From: Candidatus Rhodobacter oscarellae
Lineage (GTDB): Bacteria; Pseudomonadota; Alphaproteobacteria; Rhodobacterales; Rhodobacteraceae
Length of the DNA: 58,663 nt
Direction of reading: 5' to 3'
Assembly (NCBI RefSeq): GCF_001078595.1
Contig: NZ_LFTY01000002.1
Coordinates: forward strand, 2,044,557-2,103,219
The notes beneath the pieces are model-generated. The model ran no database searches. It saw only the letters and a list, made by a program, of their open reading frames with translations, and had not been told where the DNA came from. Both the position numbers and the translations under genes were made by a program. Of this stretch, positions 1 through 8,542 are shown piece by piece; positions within the stretch are counted from its first letter, which is position 1; each line of letters opens with the position of its first letter.

Positions 1-142
1 TGAGGTCTTTCACCGGACATTTCCGCCCCTCCCGTCGAAGTCCACTGCCACCGTGCTTACGCGATTTTCCGCCCCGGTCCAAATTCCGGCGTATTTTTTC
101 GCGATCCTGAAACCTTTCCAGGCCCACCGGGTACGGAGGGGT

Positions 143-478
143 ATGGATGCCTGTGAAACAGCTCGGAGATCGGGGCCGATGGCGGCGGGATCGGACGAGG
201 TGAGCAAAGCACCGCCGGCCCCGGCCGAGCGTGTGGTCGCGCTGGAGGAACGGGGCTGGCTGCCGCGCCATGTCCGGGGCGACACGGCGGCCTTTCCCGC
301 CCTACTCGCCGCCTATAGGCGCCCGGTCTACGGTTATTTAGTTCGCGCCGGCGTCGGCGCGGGCGAACGCGACGACCTCTTCCAGGCGATCTTCCTGCGC
401 GTTCACAGGGCGGCCAGCGACTACCAGGCGACCCGACCGCTGGCCCCCTGGCTGTTCACCATCGCCGCCAATGTCACG
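143..478 (+). pseudogene. Truncated ECF (sigma-70 family) RNA polymerase sigma factor
   Basis: The frame carries a recognisable sigma region 2: a LEERGWLPRHVRGD start, AFPALLAAYRRPVYGYL, a DDLFQAIFLRVH segment like the DLxQExFLRv core, and PLAPWLFTIAAN just before region 2 normally ends. Homology stops at about position 475, so the linker and the promoter -35-reading region 4 are missing. The frame then runs on as low-complexity Ser/Arg/Pro that is only the antisense of the TetR gene. Starts at 143 or 179 are both possible. An intact ECF factor would be about 170-190 aa. This fragment of about 110 aa cannot work as a sigma factor. The break coincides with the end of another truncated gene on the minus strand. 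Confidence 0.7.
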
Positions 479-543
479 CCGCGCCGGAACGCGTTCGCTT
501 TGATGGCAAGGATGACGTCGCCCTCGCCCAGTTCAACGCTCAT
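475..543 (-). pseudogene. 5' remnant of a gene translationally coupled to the TetR regulator
   Basis: The TetR stop codon overlaps an ATG in the classic ATGA arrangement. From that ATG the minus strand reads MSVELGEGDVILAIKANAFR and a few more residues. It then enters the antisense of the sigma-factor fragment near 475. This looks like the first 23 or so codons of a gene cut by the same rearrangement. The product is not recognised. The start overlap is seen directly; the idea that it was once a full gene is inference. Confidence 0.4.
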
Positions 544-1139
544 GAAAAGCCCTTCGCGCCGACCGCGCGGCGCACCATGTTCCAATAGATCCGCTCCACG
601 CGGTCCTGGCTCAGCCGCCCGCCCTCGCGGAACCAGGTGTTCACCCCGTTCAGCATCGCGATCACCGCCATGGTGGCCAGCTTGGTGTCGGGCAGCGAGA
701 ACAGCTTGGCCTCGGTGCCCGCCTTCAGGATCGCCTCCAGCGCGTCCTCGTAGCGCTTCCGATAGGCCTCGATCTTGGCGAAGTTGTCGGGGTCCAGGTT
801 GCGCAGCTCCATGTAAGAGATGAACAGCGAATCCGAATGCGACAGGTTGAACTGGATGTGGCAGCGGCAGAACGCCTCTAGGTTCTGGACCGGATCGCCG
901 CCGGCCTCGGATTTGGACCACGAGTCCAGTAGCTCCACCATATGCGCCTCGAGCAGATCGAACAGCAGCGTCTGCTTGTCCGGCGTGTAGAGGTAGAGCG
1001 CGCCCGCCTGCACGCCGACCTCGCCCGCGATCTGGCGCATCGAGACCGCCGCGAAGCCGTGCCGCGCAAAGAGCTGCAGCGCGGCGGCGCGGATGCGCGG
1101 GCCAGTGATCTCGGAATGTGAGCCGGTTTTTCGTGCCAT
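540..1139 (-). CDS. TetR/AcrR family transcriptional regulator
   Basis: This 199-aa protein is a typical one-component TetR repressor. Its N-terminal helix-turn-helix (about residues 15-62) reads RIRAAALQLFARHGF ... SMRQIAGEVGVQAGALY, followed by the usual LYxYTPDKQTLL helix. The remaining 135 residues are the helical ligand-binding and dimerisation domain, whose effector cannot be predicted. The ATG at 1139 was chosen over an upstream in-frame GTG at 1160 because the latter lies inside an inverted repeat (1154-1167) that looks like the operator. The gene it was coupled to downstream is truncated, so its target pathway is lost from view. Confidence 0.85.
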   Translation of the reverse strand: MARKTGSHSEITGPRIRAAALQLFARHGFAAVSMRQIAGEVGVQAGALYLYTPDKQTLLFDLLEAHMVELLDSWSKSEAGGDPVQNLEAFCRCHIQFNLSHSDSLFISYMELRNLDPDNFAKIEAYRKRYEDALEAILKAGTEAKLFSLPDTKLATMAVIAMLNGVNTWFREGGRLSQDRVERIYWNMVRRAVGAKGFS

Positions 1140-1153
1140 AGGCGGTTTGTATC

Positions 1154-1167
1154 TGAACACGCGTTCA
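1154..1167. promoter_or_regulatory. Putative TetR operator (autoregulation)
   Basis: The sequence TGAACACGCGTTCA has perfect 5-bp inverted arms (TGAAC/GTTCA) around a 4-bp centre. It lies 15 bp upstream of the TetR gene start. Position and symmetry fit a TetR-family operator, but binding is inferred. Confidence 0.45.
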
Positions 1168-1237
1168 TTTCAATCCCCCGCTTGCATGCCCGCCCGCCCC
1201 CGCGCTAACCTTGCGACACTTCACCTGGGCGGGGGCC

Positions 1238-1537
1238 ATGAGGATCTTATTGCTAACCTTGGCGGCGGGCGCCGTTCTTGCGGGCTGCGCGCAGTTCCCC
1301 GAGCTGGACGCGGCGGTGAGCGCGCGCGCCAAGGCCGCGGACTACCCCAGCCTGGTGCCCGCCGATGACATCCTGGCCAAGCGCCGGGAGGCGCGGCTTT
1401 CGCCCGAGGACGGCGCGGCGCTCTTGGAGCGCGCCGAGCGCCTGCGCCAGCGCGGCGCGATCCTGCGCGCCCTGCCGGTGATCGACGAAGAGACCCGGCG
1501 GCGCATATCGGCGCGCCTGAGCAGCCTGGGCGGTTGA
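1238..1537 (+). CDS. Small outer-membrane or periplasmic lipoprotein of unknown function
   Basis: The 99-aa product starts MRILLLTLAAGAVLAGCAQ, a short type II signal peptide with lipobox LAGC, so Cys17 should be lipidated after export. The mature part is about 80 residues, rich in Ala, Arg and Glu and probably helical (ERAERLRQRGAILRALPVID). No domain is recognised. The ATG at 1238 was preferred to one nine codons upstream because it places the signal peptide at the N-terminus. It reads in the same direction as hom, 58 bp upstream of it, and may share a transcript. Confidence 0.7.
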   Translation: MRILLLTLAAGAVLAGCAQFPELDAAVSARAKAADYPSLVPADDILAKRREARLSPEDGAALLERAERLRQRGAILRALPVIDEETRRRISARLSSLGG

Positions 1538-1595
1538 GGCCGCCGCGCAATGCGGCTATGGGCTGGCGAAACCACCACAAGAACGGAGCTTTCCC

Positions 1596-2882
1596 ATGAC
1601 CGACCCCCTGCGCCTTGGCATAGCCGGGCTTGGCACCGTTGGCACCGGCGTGGTGAAGATCGTGCAGCGCCAGGCGGCGCTCCTGCAGGCGCGCTCGGGG
1701 CGCGCGGTCCAGATCAGCGCGGTCTCGGCCCGCACCCGGGACAAGGACCGCGGCGTGCGCCTGGGCGGCTACGCCTGGGAGGACGACCCGGTGGCGCTGG
1801 CGACCCGCGACGACGTGGACGTCTTCGTCGAGCTCATGGGCGGCTCGGACGGGCCCGCCAAGGCCGCCACCGAGGCCGCGCTTGCGGCGGGCAAGGACGT
1901 GGTGACCGCCAATAAGGCGATGCTGGCGGTGCATGGCCAGGCCCTGGCCGAGACCGCCGAGGCGGCGGGCCAAGTGCTGCGCTTTGAAGCCGCCGTGGCC
2001 GGCGGCATCCCGGTGGTGAAGGCCCTGACCGAGGGGCTGGCGGGCAACGAGATCACCCGCGTGATGGGCGTCATGAACGGCACCTGCAACTACATCCTGA
2101 CCCGGATGGAGGCCACCGGCCAGGGCTATAACGCGCTCTTTGAGGAGGCCGACAAGCTGGGCTATCTCGAGGCCGACCCCAACCTGGACGTGGGCGGCAT
2201 CGACGCGGGGCATAAGCTGGCGCTTTTGGCCTCGATCGCCTTCGGCACCCAGGTCAGCTTTGACAACGTGCAGCTGGAGGGCATCCAGCGCATCGAGATC
2301 GCCGATATCGAGCAGGCCCGCGACATGGGCTATCGCATCAAGCTTCTGGGCGTGGCGCAGATGACCGGGCGCGGGCTGGAGCAGCGCATGCAGCCCTGCC
2401 TGGTGCCCGCCGACAGCCCGCTGGGGCAGCTCGAGGGCGGCACGAACATGGTCGTGCTGGAGGGCGACAGCGTCGAGCAGATCGTGCTGCGCGGCCCCGG
2501 CGCGGGCGAAGGCCCCACCGCCAGCGCGGTGATGTCGGACGTCATGGACATCGCGCGCGGCATTCGCCTGGCGACCTTCGGCCAGCCCGCCGCGGGGCTG
2601 CAACCGGCGACGCCGGCCAATTCCGCCGTGCCCGCGCCCTACTACATCCGCACCCAGCTCTTCGACAAACCCGGCGCGCTGGCCAAGGTGGCCACGGCGC
2701 TCGGCGAATCCGGCGTCTCCATCGACCGGATGCGCCAATACGGCCATGACGAGCCCACCGCCCCGGTTCTTTTTGTGACCCACAAGACCACCAAAGAGGC
2801 GCTCGACGCCGCGATGGACGGCATGGCGCAATGCGACGTGGTGGACGGCACGCCGGTGGCGATCCGCATCGAGGCGGTCTAG
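1596..2882 (+). CDS. hom: Homoserine dehydrogenase
   Basis: This cytosolic enzyme reduces aspartate-4-semialdehyde to homoserine with NAD(P)H, the branch point to threonine and methionine. The 428-aa protein begins with a Rossmann motif (GIAGLGTVGTGVV). It has the VVTANKAMLA segment with the catalytic-domain lysine, the EAAVAGGIPVVKAL substrate region and NGTCNYILTRM. It ends in an ACT regulatory domain (about residues 350-428, beginning YYIRTQLFDKPGALAKV), which in this family mediates threonine feedback. Length and domain order are normal. A purine-rich ACGGAGC lies before the ATG. Its place before glpX and recJ matches the usual Rhodobacteraceae order, although a GNAT gene and two repeat elements intervene here. 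Confidence 0.95.
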   Translation: MTDPLRLGIAGLGTVGTGVVKIVQRQAALLQARSGRAVQISAVSARTRDKDRGVRLGGYAWEDDPVALATRDDVDVFVELMGGSDGPAKAATEAALAAGKDVVTANKAMLAVHGQALAETAEAAGQVLRFEAAVAGGIPVVKALTEGLAGNEITRVMGVMNGTCNYILTRMEATGQGYNALFEEADKLGYLEADPNLDVGGIDAGHKLALLASIAFGTQVSFDNVQLEGIQRIEIADIEQARDMGYRIKLLGVAQMTGRGLEQRMQPCLVPADSPLGQLEGGTNMVVLEGDSVEQIVLRGPGAGEGPTASAVMSDVMDIARGIRLATFGQPAAGLQPATPANSAVPAPYYIRTQLFDKPGALAKVATALGESGVSIDRMRQYGHDEPTAPVLFVTHKTTKEALDAAMDGMAQCDVVDGTPVAIRIEAV

Positions 2883-2898
2883 CGAGCGGCCCCGGCCC

Positions 2899-3360
2899 AT
2901 GCAGCGCGCCTCTTTCCGCCCGGCGGGCCGGTTCGATCCCGCGCTTCTGGCCGACATCCGGGCGCAGGCCATGCGCCCCAGCCTCGAGGCCGTCGGGCGG
3001 TTCGACCCCGACCGCGCCCGCGACAGGCTCCTGAGCGCCTACGCCGCCGAGGACACGGTGCTGGCCTACCTGGGCGACGCCCTGGCGGGGTTCTATGTGC
3101 TGCGGCCGCGGGCGGATCACCTCTATTTGGATCACCTCTACGTCCTGGCGGCGCATCAGGGCGCCGGGCTTGGGCGGCAGATGGTGGCCCGGGTGCAGGA
3201 TCGCGCGCGCGCCGCGCGCCTGCCCGTGCAGCTGACGGCGCTCAGAGGTAGCCCGGCGAACGGTTTCTACCAGTCCTGCGGGTTTGAGCTGACCGGATCC
3301 GATGCGCTGGACAATCGCTACGAGTGGCGCGCGAGTGCCCGGGGCGAGGCACAGCCTTAG
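2899..3360 (+). CDS. GNAT family N-acetyltransferase
   Basis: The 153-aa protein has the GNAT fold. It contains a central strand LYLDHLYVLAAHQGAGLGRQMV, in which HQGAGLG is the acetyl-CoA pyrophosphate-binding loop (Q/RxxGxG/A). Near the C-terminus ANGFYQSCGFELTG is the typical NxxFYxxxGF motif B. It lies 17 bp after hom, so it is probably co-transcribed. The substrate cannot be told from sequence. Confidence 0.82.
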   Translation: MQRASFRPAGRFDPALLADIRAQAMRPSLEAVGRFDPDRARDRLLSAYAAEDTVLAYLGDALAGFYVLRPRADHLYLDHLYVLAAHQGAGLGRQMVARVQDRARAARLPVQLTALRGSPANGFYQSCGFELTGSDALDNRYEWRASARGEAQP

Positions 3361-3395
3361 GGCGATGCTGGCCTGAAGCGGGTATTGGCGCGGCA

Positions 3396-3537
3396 CAATT
3401 TTCTTGCAAGAAAATTGCGAAACTCTTGCAAGAGTTTCTTCAGCGCCCCTCAAAAAGATTCTTCTATCCCAAACTCTTACCGGCGCGCGGGGCCACTTTC
3501 CTTAGAAGGAAAGTGCAAATCTCTTGCAAGAGATTTG
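3396..3537. repeat. Repeat R1 copy 1: cluster of four perfect or near-perfect palindromes
   Basis: Four dyads sit in 142 bp: CAATTTTCTTGCAAGAAAATTG (3396-3417, broken here only by position), a 20-bp dyad at 3419-3438 centred on CTCTTGCAAGAG, a 22-bp dyad at 3494-3515 (arms CACTTTCCTT/AAGGAAAGTG), and a 22-bp dyad at 3516-3537 again centred on CTCTTGCAAGAG. Three share the core TCTTGCAAGA. The same four dyads recur in reverse order and orientation at 9275-9415. The AT-rich dyads differ sharply from the surrounding GC-rich DNA. No coding potential is credible. The function is unknown; a protein-binding array or structured transcript are both possible. Confidence 0.85.
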
Positions 3538-3546
3538 GCCCGTCCA

Positions 3547-3789
3547 AACGACTGCTGCAGGCCAATATCAGACGCAGCAGAACCCAAGCAGAGCAACCGC
3601 CCGAGCTTGCCTCGGGCAGCGGCCGACCTCCCCCAGGAGGCCGCTTTTGCAACCGCCCATCTATTTGATTCGTTTTGGTTTCCAGAGACGTCGACGTTGA
3701 TGGGACTGACGCGCAAGCAACCTCCAGGTCGGCCGCTGCCCGGGTTGCGCTTGGCTCAAGATGGAGGCCCGGGGTCAAGCCCGGGGCGG
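3547..3789 (+). repeat. Repeat R2 copy A: structured dispersed repeat with 58-nt variable core
   Basis: Conserved left and right arms are complementary to each other: 17 bp at 3613-3629 (CGGGCAGCGGCCGACCT) pair perfectly with 3726-3742. Local hairpins occur within each arm (CCGAGCTTGCCTCGG and CCTCCCCCAGGAGG on the left, GACCTCCAGGTC and CCCCGGG/CCCGGGG-type on the right). The core at 3653-3710 is 58 nt and differs from the cores of the other three copies. Spurious ORFs cross the element on both strands. It directly follows R1 copy 1 in the gap between the GNAT gene and glpX. From 3790 to 4160 nothing else is recognised. Confidence 0.85.
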
Positions 3790-4160
3790 TAGCTCTTCAA
3801 CGTCCCCGCCAAGCCAAAATCAGACCCAGCACAAAGCAATACACCGCCACGCTGGGCAAGCACGACCGCGCGCAGGGTTACGAAAGGCTTAACCCCGCCG
3901 CGCTACCTGGCCGGCCGAAGCGCTTCTCCGGCGGGACTGACATCCCCGCCACCCTTACGACCCCTCAAGGCGGGCCCGCCGCATTCCGCATCTTGCGACG
4001 CATTGCCCCTCCCCCATCGAGATCCACCGGCCTCGCGGCGCCCACACGGGCGCGACGCGTGGCGCTGCTTGCGCTAACGCGGCGCGAGCCCCCTTGAGCC
4101 CCGCCCCTTCGGCGCGTTAGGGAGGTCGCGACAGTGACCCCGAAGCATAGGATTACCCGT

Positions 4161-5135
<975 letters not shown>

Positions 5136-5209
5136 CCCAACCCGCGTGAGGTTTGACGGGCGCGGCGCGCCTGGCCTACGGTTTCCGCCATAGAGACCGG
5201 AGGTTCTGA

Positions 5210-5851
5210 CACGCGCCGCGCGCTTCTCGTTCTTGCCCTTTTCTTGCCGCCCCCGCTTTTGCACAGCAGATCCTTGGTGATCTGGGGCGCAAGTTCGAGT
5301 TCACCGGCCCCAGCGGCCCCATCACGTTTAGCGGCGACGCGGGCCGCCCCGGCAGCCTGCCGCGCGGTCTCAGCGTGAACCCGGGCGACGTGCTGGGTCT
5401 CTACAGGATCACGATCCGCGAGAAATCCGACGAGCCCTGCCACGTGATCGCGTCCTTCTGGGACCCGGTGGGCAACGGCACTGTCGGCCCCAAGGGCGAA
5501 TTCATCGCCTGCCATGGCAACGCCAACCGCAACAATTCCGGCGATCCGGCGACGGTGCGCTTGGCCGCGCCGCAGGTGTTTGTGACCGGGGTGAGCCTGT
5601 GCATGAACGGCGGCGGCGACAAGGTGAAGGGCGTGGCGGTGGAGGCCCGCGCGGGCGCCTGCCTTCTCGGGCAGGACCCGATCACGATCCCCTCTGAGGC
5701 GCGGCTCTCGCCCAGCAGCGCCGATCTTGGCAGGGCGCCCCGCACCGCGGGGGTGCGCGACGATGACAGCGCGCTGCAAGAGCGGCCACGCCGCAACGTG
5801 CCGGTGGATGGGGGCGGGACGCTGACCGGCACCAGATTGACCGGGGACTGA
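5210..5851 (+). pseudogene. Secreted protein of unknown function with a frame-disrupted signal peptide
   Basis: The frame from 5210 reads through FLAAPAFAQQILGDLGRKFE, a signal-peptidase site and mature start, then about 195 further residues including NPGDVLGLYRITIREKSDEP and four Cys. There is no ATG, GTG or TTG in this frame at the expected place. The hydrophobic start (TRRALLVLALFL) lies in another frame at 5211, and CTGACACGC just before it suggests a lost ATG. One or two indels, or a sequencing error, therefore separate the signal peptide from the body. A GTG at 5375 gives a 158-aa cytosolic ORF that would lack the export signal. The function is not recognised. Confidence 0.5.
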
Positions 5852-5917
5852 TCCTAGCTCTTGCAACATCTGGCTGTGATCGCCACTCTATCCTCCAGAT
5901 ATTGACACACTGAGGCA

Positions 5918-7672
5918 ATGCAACACGTGACCAATCGCGCCTATCTAGATGTGGAAGCCTCGCTGACCGGGCGGCGCTGGGTCGGGCCCAGCATTGACGA
6001 GGAGCGCGCCCGCGAGGCGATGGTGCAGGCCACCGGGCTGCCCACCGCCGTGGCGGCGGTGCTGGCGCGGCGCGGCGTGGCGCCGGAGGAGGCGCCGGGG
6101 TTCCTGGCCCCGGCCCTGCGCGACCTGCTGCCCGATCCGCTGACCCTGCGCGACATGGCCGCCGCCGCCGAGCGCTTTATCGCCGCCGTGGAGCGGCGCG
6201 AGCGCATCGCGGTCTTCGCCGATTACGACGTGGATGGCGGCGCGAGTGCGGCGCTCCTGATCACCTGGTTGCAGGGGATGGGCCACGACGCCACGCTCTA
6301 TGTGCCCGACCGCATCGACGAGGGCTATGGCCCGAACGCGCCGGCCATGGCGGCGCTCTCGCGCGAGCACGACCTGATCATCTGCGTCGATTGCGGCACG
6401 CTGAGCCACGAGGCGCTCGAGGCCGCGACTGTGGACGTGGTCGTGCTGGACCACCACCTGGGCGGCGAGACCCTGCCCCGCGCGGTGGCCGTGGTGAACC
6501 CCAACCGGCAGGACGAAAGCGGCGATCTGGGGCATCTCTGCGCGGCGGGGGTGGTGTTCTTGGTGCTGGTGGAGGTGAACCGGCGCCTGCGCGGCAAGGC
6601 GCAGACCCCCGACCTGATGGCGATGCTCGACCTGGTGGCGCTGGCCACGGTGGCAGATGTGGCGCCTTTGGTGGGGGTGAACCGCGCTTTGGTGCGCCAG
6701 GGGCTCAAGGTGATGGCCGCGCGGCAGCGCCCCGGCCTGGTGGCGCTGGCGGATGTGGCGCGGCTGGACGCGGCGCCCTCCTCCTACACTTTGGGCTTCG
6801 TCTTTGGCCCGCGGGTGAATGCCGGCGGGCGCGTCGGCAAGGCGGATCTGGGGGCGCGGCTCTTGGCGAGCCGCGATCCTCACGAGGCATCGGCGCTCGC
6901 AGAGCGCCTCGACATGCTCAACAAAGAGCGCCGGGAGATCGAGAACCAGGTGCGCGAGGCCGCCCTGGATCAGGCGGCGGAGCGCGGCCTGGACGGGCCG
7001 CTGGTCTGGGCCGCGGGCGAGGGCTGGCATCCCGGCGTGGTGGGCATCGTGGCCTCGCGGCTAAAGGAGGCCACGAACCGCCCCGCGGTGGTGATCGGCC
7101 TGGATGGCGGCGAGGGCAAGGGCTCGGGCCGCTCGGTCTCGGGGATCGACCTGGGCGCCTCGATCCAGCGGCTGGCCGCCGAGGGGCTGCTGGTCAAGGG
7201 CGGCGGGCACAAGATGGCCGCCGGGCTGACCGTGGCGCGCGATCAGCTCGACGCCGCGATGGCGCGGCTGGGCGATCTGCTGGCGCGACAGGGCGCCGAC
7301 GCGCTGGGGCCAAAGGACCTGGCCCTGGACGGCGTGCTGATGCCCGGCGCGGCCAATGTCGAGCTAATCGAGGCGATCGACCAGGCCGGACCCTTCGGCG
7401 CCGCGGCCCCTGCCCCGCGATTCGCCTTCCCAGAGGTCAAGATCGCCTTCGCCCGCCGCGTGGGCGAGAGCCACCTGAAGGTCAGCTTCACCGACGGTCT
7501 GGGGGCAAAACGCGACGCGATCTGCTTTGGCGCCTATGACGGCCCGCTGGGTCCCGCGCTCGAGGCCCATGGCGGCGCGCCCTTCCACCTGGCCGGGCGG
7601 CTGGAGCTGAACCGATGGCAGGGCCGCAGCTCGGCGCAGCTTCGGCTGGAGGACGCCGCACGGGCCGGATAA
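5918..7672 (+). CDS. recJ: Single-stranded-DNA-specific exonuclease RecJ
   Basis: RecJ degrades single-stranded DNA 5' to 3' in recombination, mismatch and stalled-fork repair. The 584-aa protein carries the DHH phosphoesterase motifs: DYDVDG at 102-107 (motif I), VDCG near 157 and LDHHLGG at 177-183 (motif III, catalytic Asp-His-His), followed by the DHHA1 domain with GGGHKMAAGLTV near residue 430. A C-terminal OB-like region follows. Length and order are normal. Nearby upstream genes are glpX and a damaged secreted-protein gene, and tRNA-Glu follows 76 bp downstream. The ATG at 5918 has only a weak AGGC-like ribosome site. Confidence 0.95.
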   Translation: MQHVTNRAYLDVEASLTGRRWVGPSIDEERAREAMVQATGLPTAVAAVLARRGVAPEEAPGFLAPALRDLLPDPLTLRDMAAAAERFIAAVERRERIAVFADYDVDGGASAALLITWLQGMGHDATLYVPDRIDEGYGPNAPAMAALSREHDLIICVDCGTLSHEALEAATVDVVVLDHHLGGETLPRAVAVVNPNRQDESGDLGHLCAAGVVFLVLVEVNRRLRGKAQTPDLMAMLDLVALATVADVAPLVGVNRALVRQGLKVMAARQRPGLVALADVARLDAAPSSYTLGFVFGPRVNAGGRVGKADLGARLLASRDPHEASALAERLDMLNKERREIENQVREAALDQAAERGLDGPLVWAAGEGWHPGVVGIVASRLKEATNRPAVVIGLDGGEGKGSGRSVSGIDLGASIQRLAAEGLLVKGGGHKMAAGLTVARDQLDAAMARLGDLLARQGADALGPKDLALDGVLMPGAANVELIEAIDQAGPFGAAAPAPRFAFPEVKIAFARRVGESHLKVSFTDGLGAKRDAICFGAYDGPLGPALEAHGGAPFHLAGRLELNRWQGRSSAQLRLEDAARAG

Positions 7673-7748
7673 ATTACGCCGCAATTGGTGCAAATACCCC
7701 CTTGCCCTTGCCGCGCGCTTTTCCTAAAACCCGCTCACTCGATAGCGC

Positions 7749-7823
7749 GGTCCCTTCGTCTATCGGTTAGGACGCCAGGTTTTCAACCTGGAAAGAGGGG
7801 TTCGATTCCCCTAGGGACTGCCA
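7749..7823 (+). tRNA. tRNA-Glu (anticodon TTC)
   Basis: The 75-nt cloverleaf has acceptor strands GGTCCCT/AGGGACT, an anticodon stem CCAGG/CCTGG around loop TTTTCAA (anticodon TTC), and a T arm GAGGGGTTCGATTCCCCT. It has discriminator G and an encoded CCA. No duplicated 3' end that would mark an integrated island was seen nearby. Confidence 0.96.
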
Positions 7824-8542
7824 ATCGGGTGTTTCCCCGTTGAGAATCAGTGACTTAGACAGCGGATCGCTGTCGATGACCACGGTAGGACACATCGCGG
7901 GTCAGCTTAAATGTTTGGTTCAGGCCGGGAATGGGTCGGCGGGACACTTTCTCACCGCGTAAATCAATGATTCTTCGTGAGAATTCCCCGCCCAAGGGCG
8001 TACCCTTACAAAGAATCCCTGGCGCACCACCCGGGCGGCGCTTTTGGGCCAGGCGGATGTCGCCGCCACGCAGCGGGCTTTTCCCGGTCGCCCTGACCGC
8101 ACCGCAGCCCATGCCGCGATGGCCCTATGGGGCTCCGGCAGGCGCAAAGTCGGTCGAACGCGATGCGGCGCTGCCCCCAACGCGATCAGAGACGCACCGC
8201 ATGCGTGATTTGGCCTCATGCAAAGTTCACGTGATCTTAACCCAGCCGCCCCTCATAATATTCGGGTGGTGGTAGGGGACTGTCTCGAAGGTAGTTCCCC
8301 AACCACCACCCGTGTAGGGTGTTGCGATTCGGGTTTAGATAATGTGAACGGATCTGCGATTTTGCGCGTCAGCTCCCAAGTGGCTCGCGGGCCTTCACGC
8401 GCCGAACCAAGGAAGGCCCAGTTTCGCCGCCAGACCCGCGGCGGGGTCAGTTGGAACCTCTGCATTGAAGTTGCGGGCGTTTCGCCTCAATCTCGGGGCT
8501 CCAATTGAAGCAATACTCATTGACCTCAGGAAAGGCGCCGCG
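7824..8542. other. Intergenic stretch without a supportable gene
   Basis: About 720 bp separate tRNA-Glu from the SH3 protein. Short ORFs occur on both strands, but none has a convincing start, ribosome site or family pattern. The one clear structure is the long hairpin at 8263-8312. The stretch could be a decayed insertion, but no recombinase or transposase remnant can be named. Confidence 0.6.
8263..8312. repeat. Long imperfect inverted repeat (stem-loop)
   Basis: The left arm CGGGTGGTGGTAGGGGA pairs with TCCCCAACCACCACCCG with a single interruption (11 bp, one mismatch, then 5 bp), around a loop of about 16 nt. There is no T-run on either side, so it does not look like an intrinsic terminator. 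It may be the stem of an unannotated RNA or a small inserted palindrome. Confidence 0.6.

Noticed and set aside
1221-2972. 583-aa open frame on the minus strand across hom
   Set aside because: It is the antisense of homoserine dehydrogenase, His/Arg/Gly-rich with no family pattern.
3464-3778. Small proteins of about 80-104 aa inside the R2 repeats
   Set aside because: The similarity between copies comes from the repeated arms; frames, starts and stops are not conserved in all four copies.
6391-7539. 382-aa Gly/Arg-rich open frame inside recJ
   Set aside because: It is a +1-frame shadow of recJ with extreme composition.
8218-8508. 96-aa open frame after tRNA-Glu
   Set aside because: It runs through the long hairpin, lacks a ribosome site and has no recognisable sequence.
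7749-8542. Genomic island integrated at tRNA-Glu
   Set aside because: No integrase remnant and no repeat of the tRNA 3' end could be found downstream.
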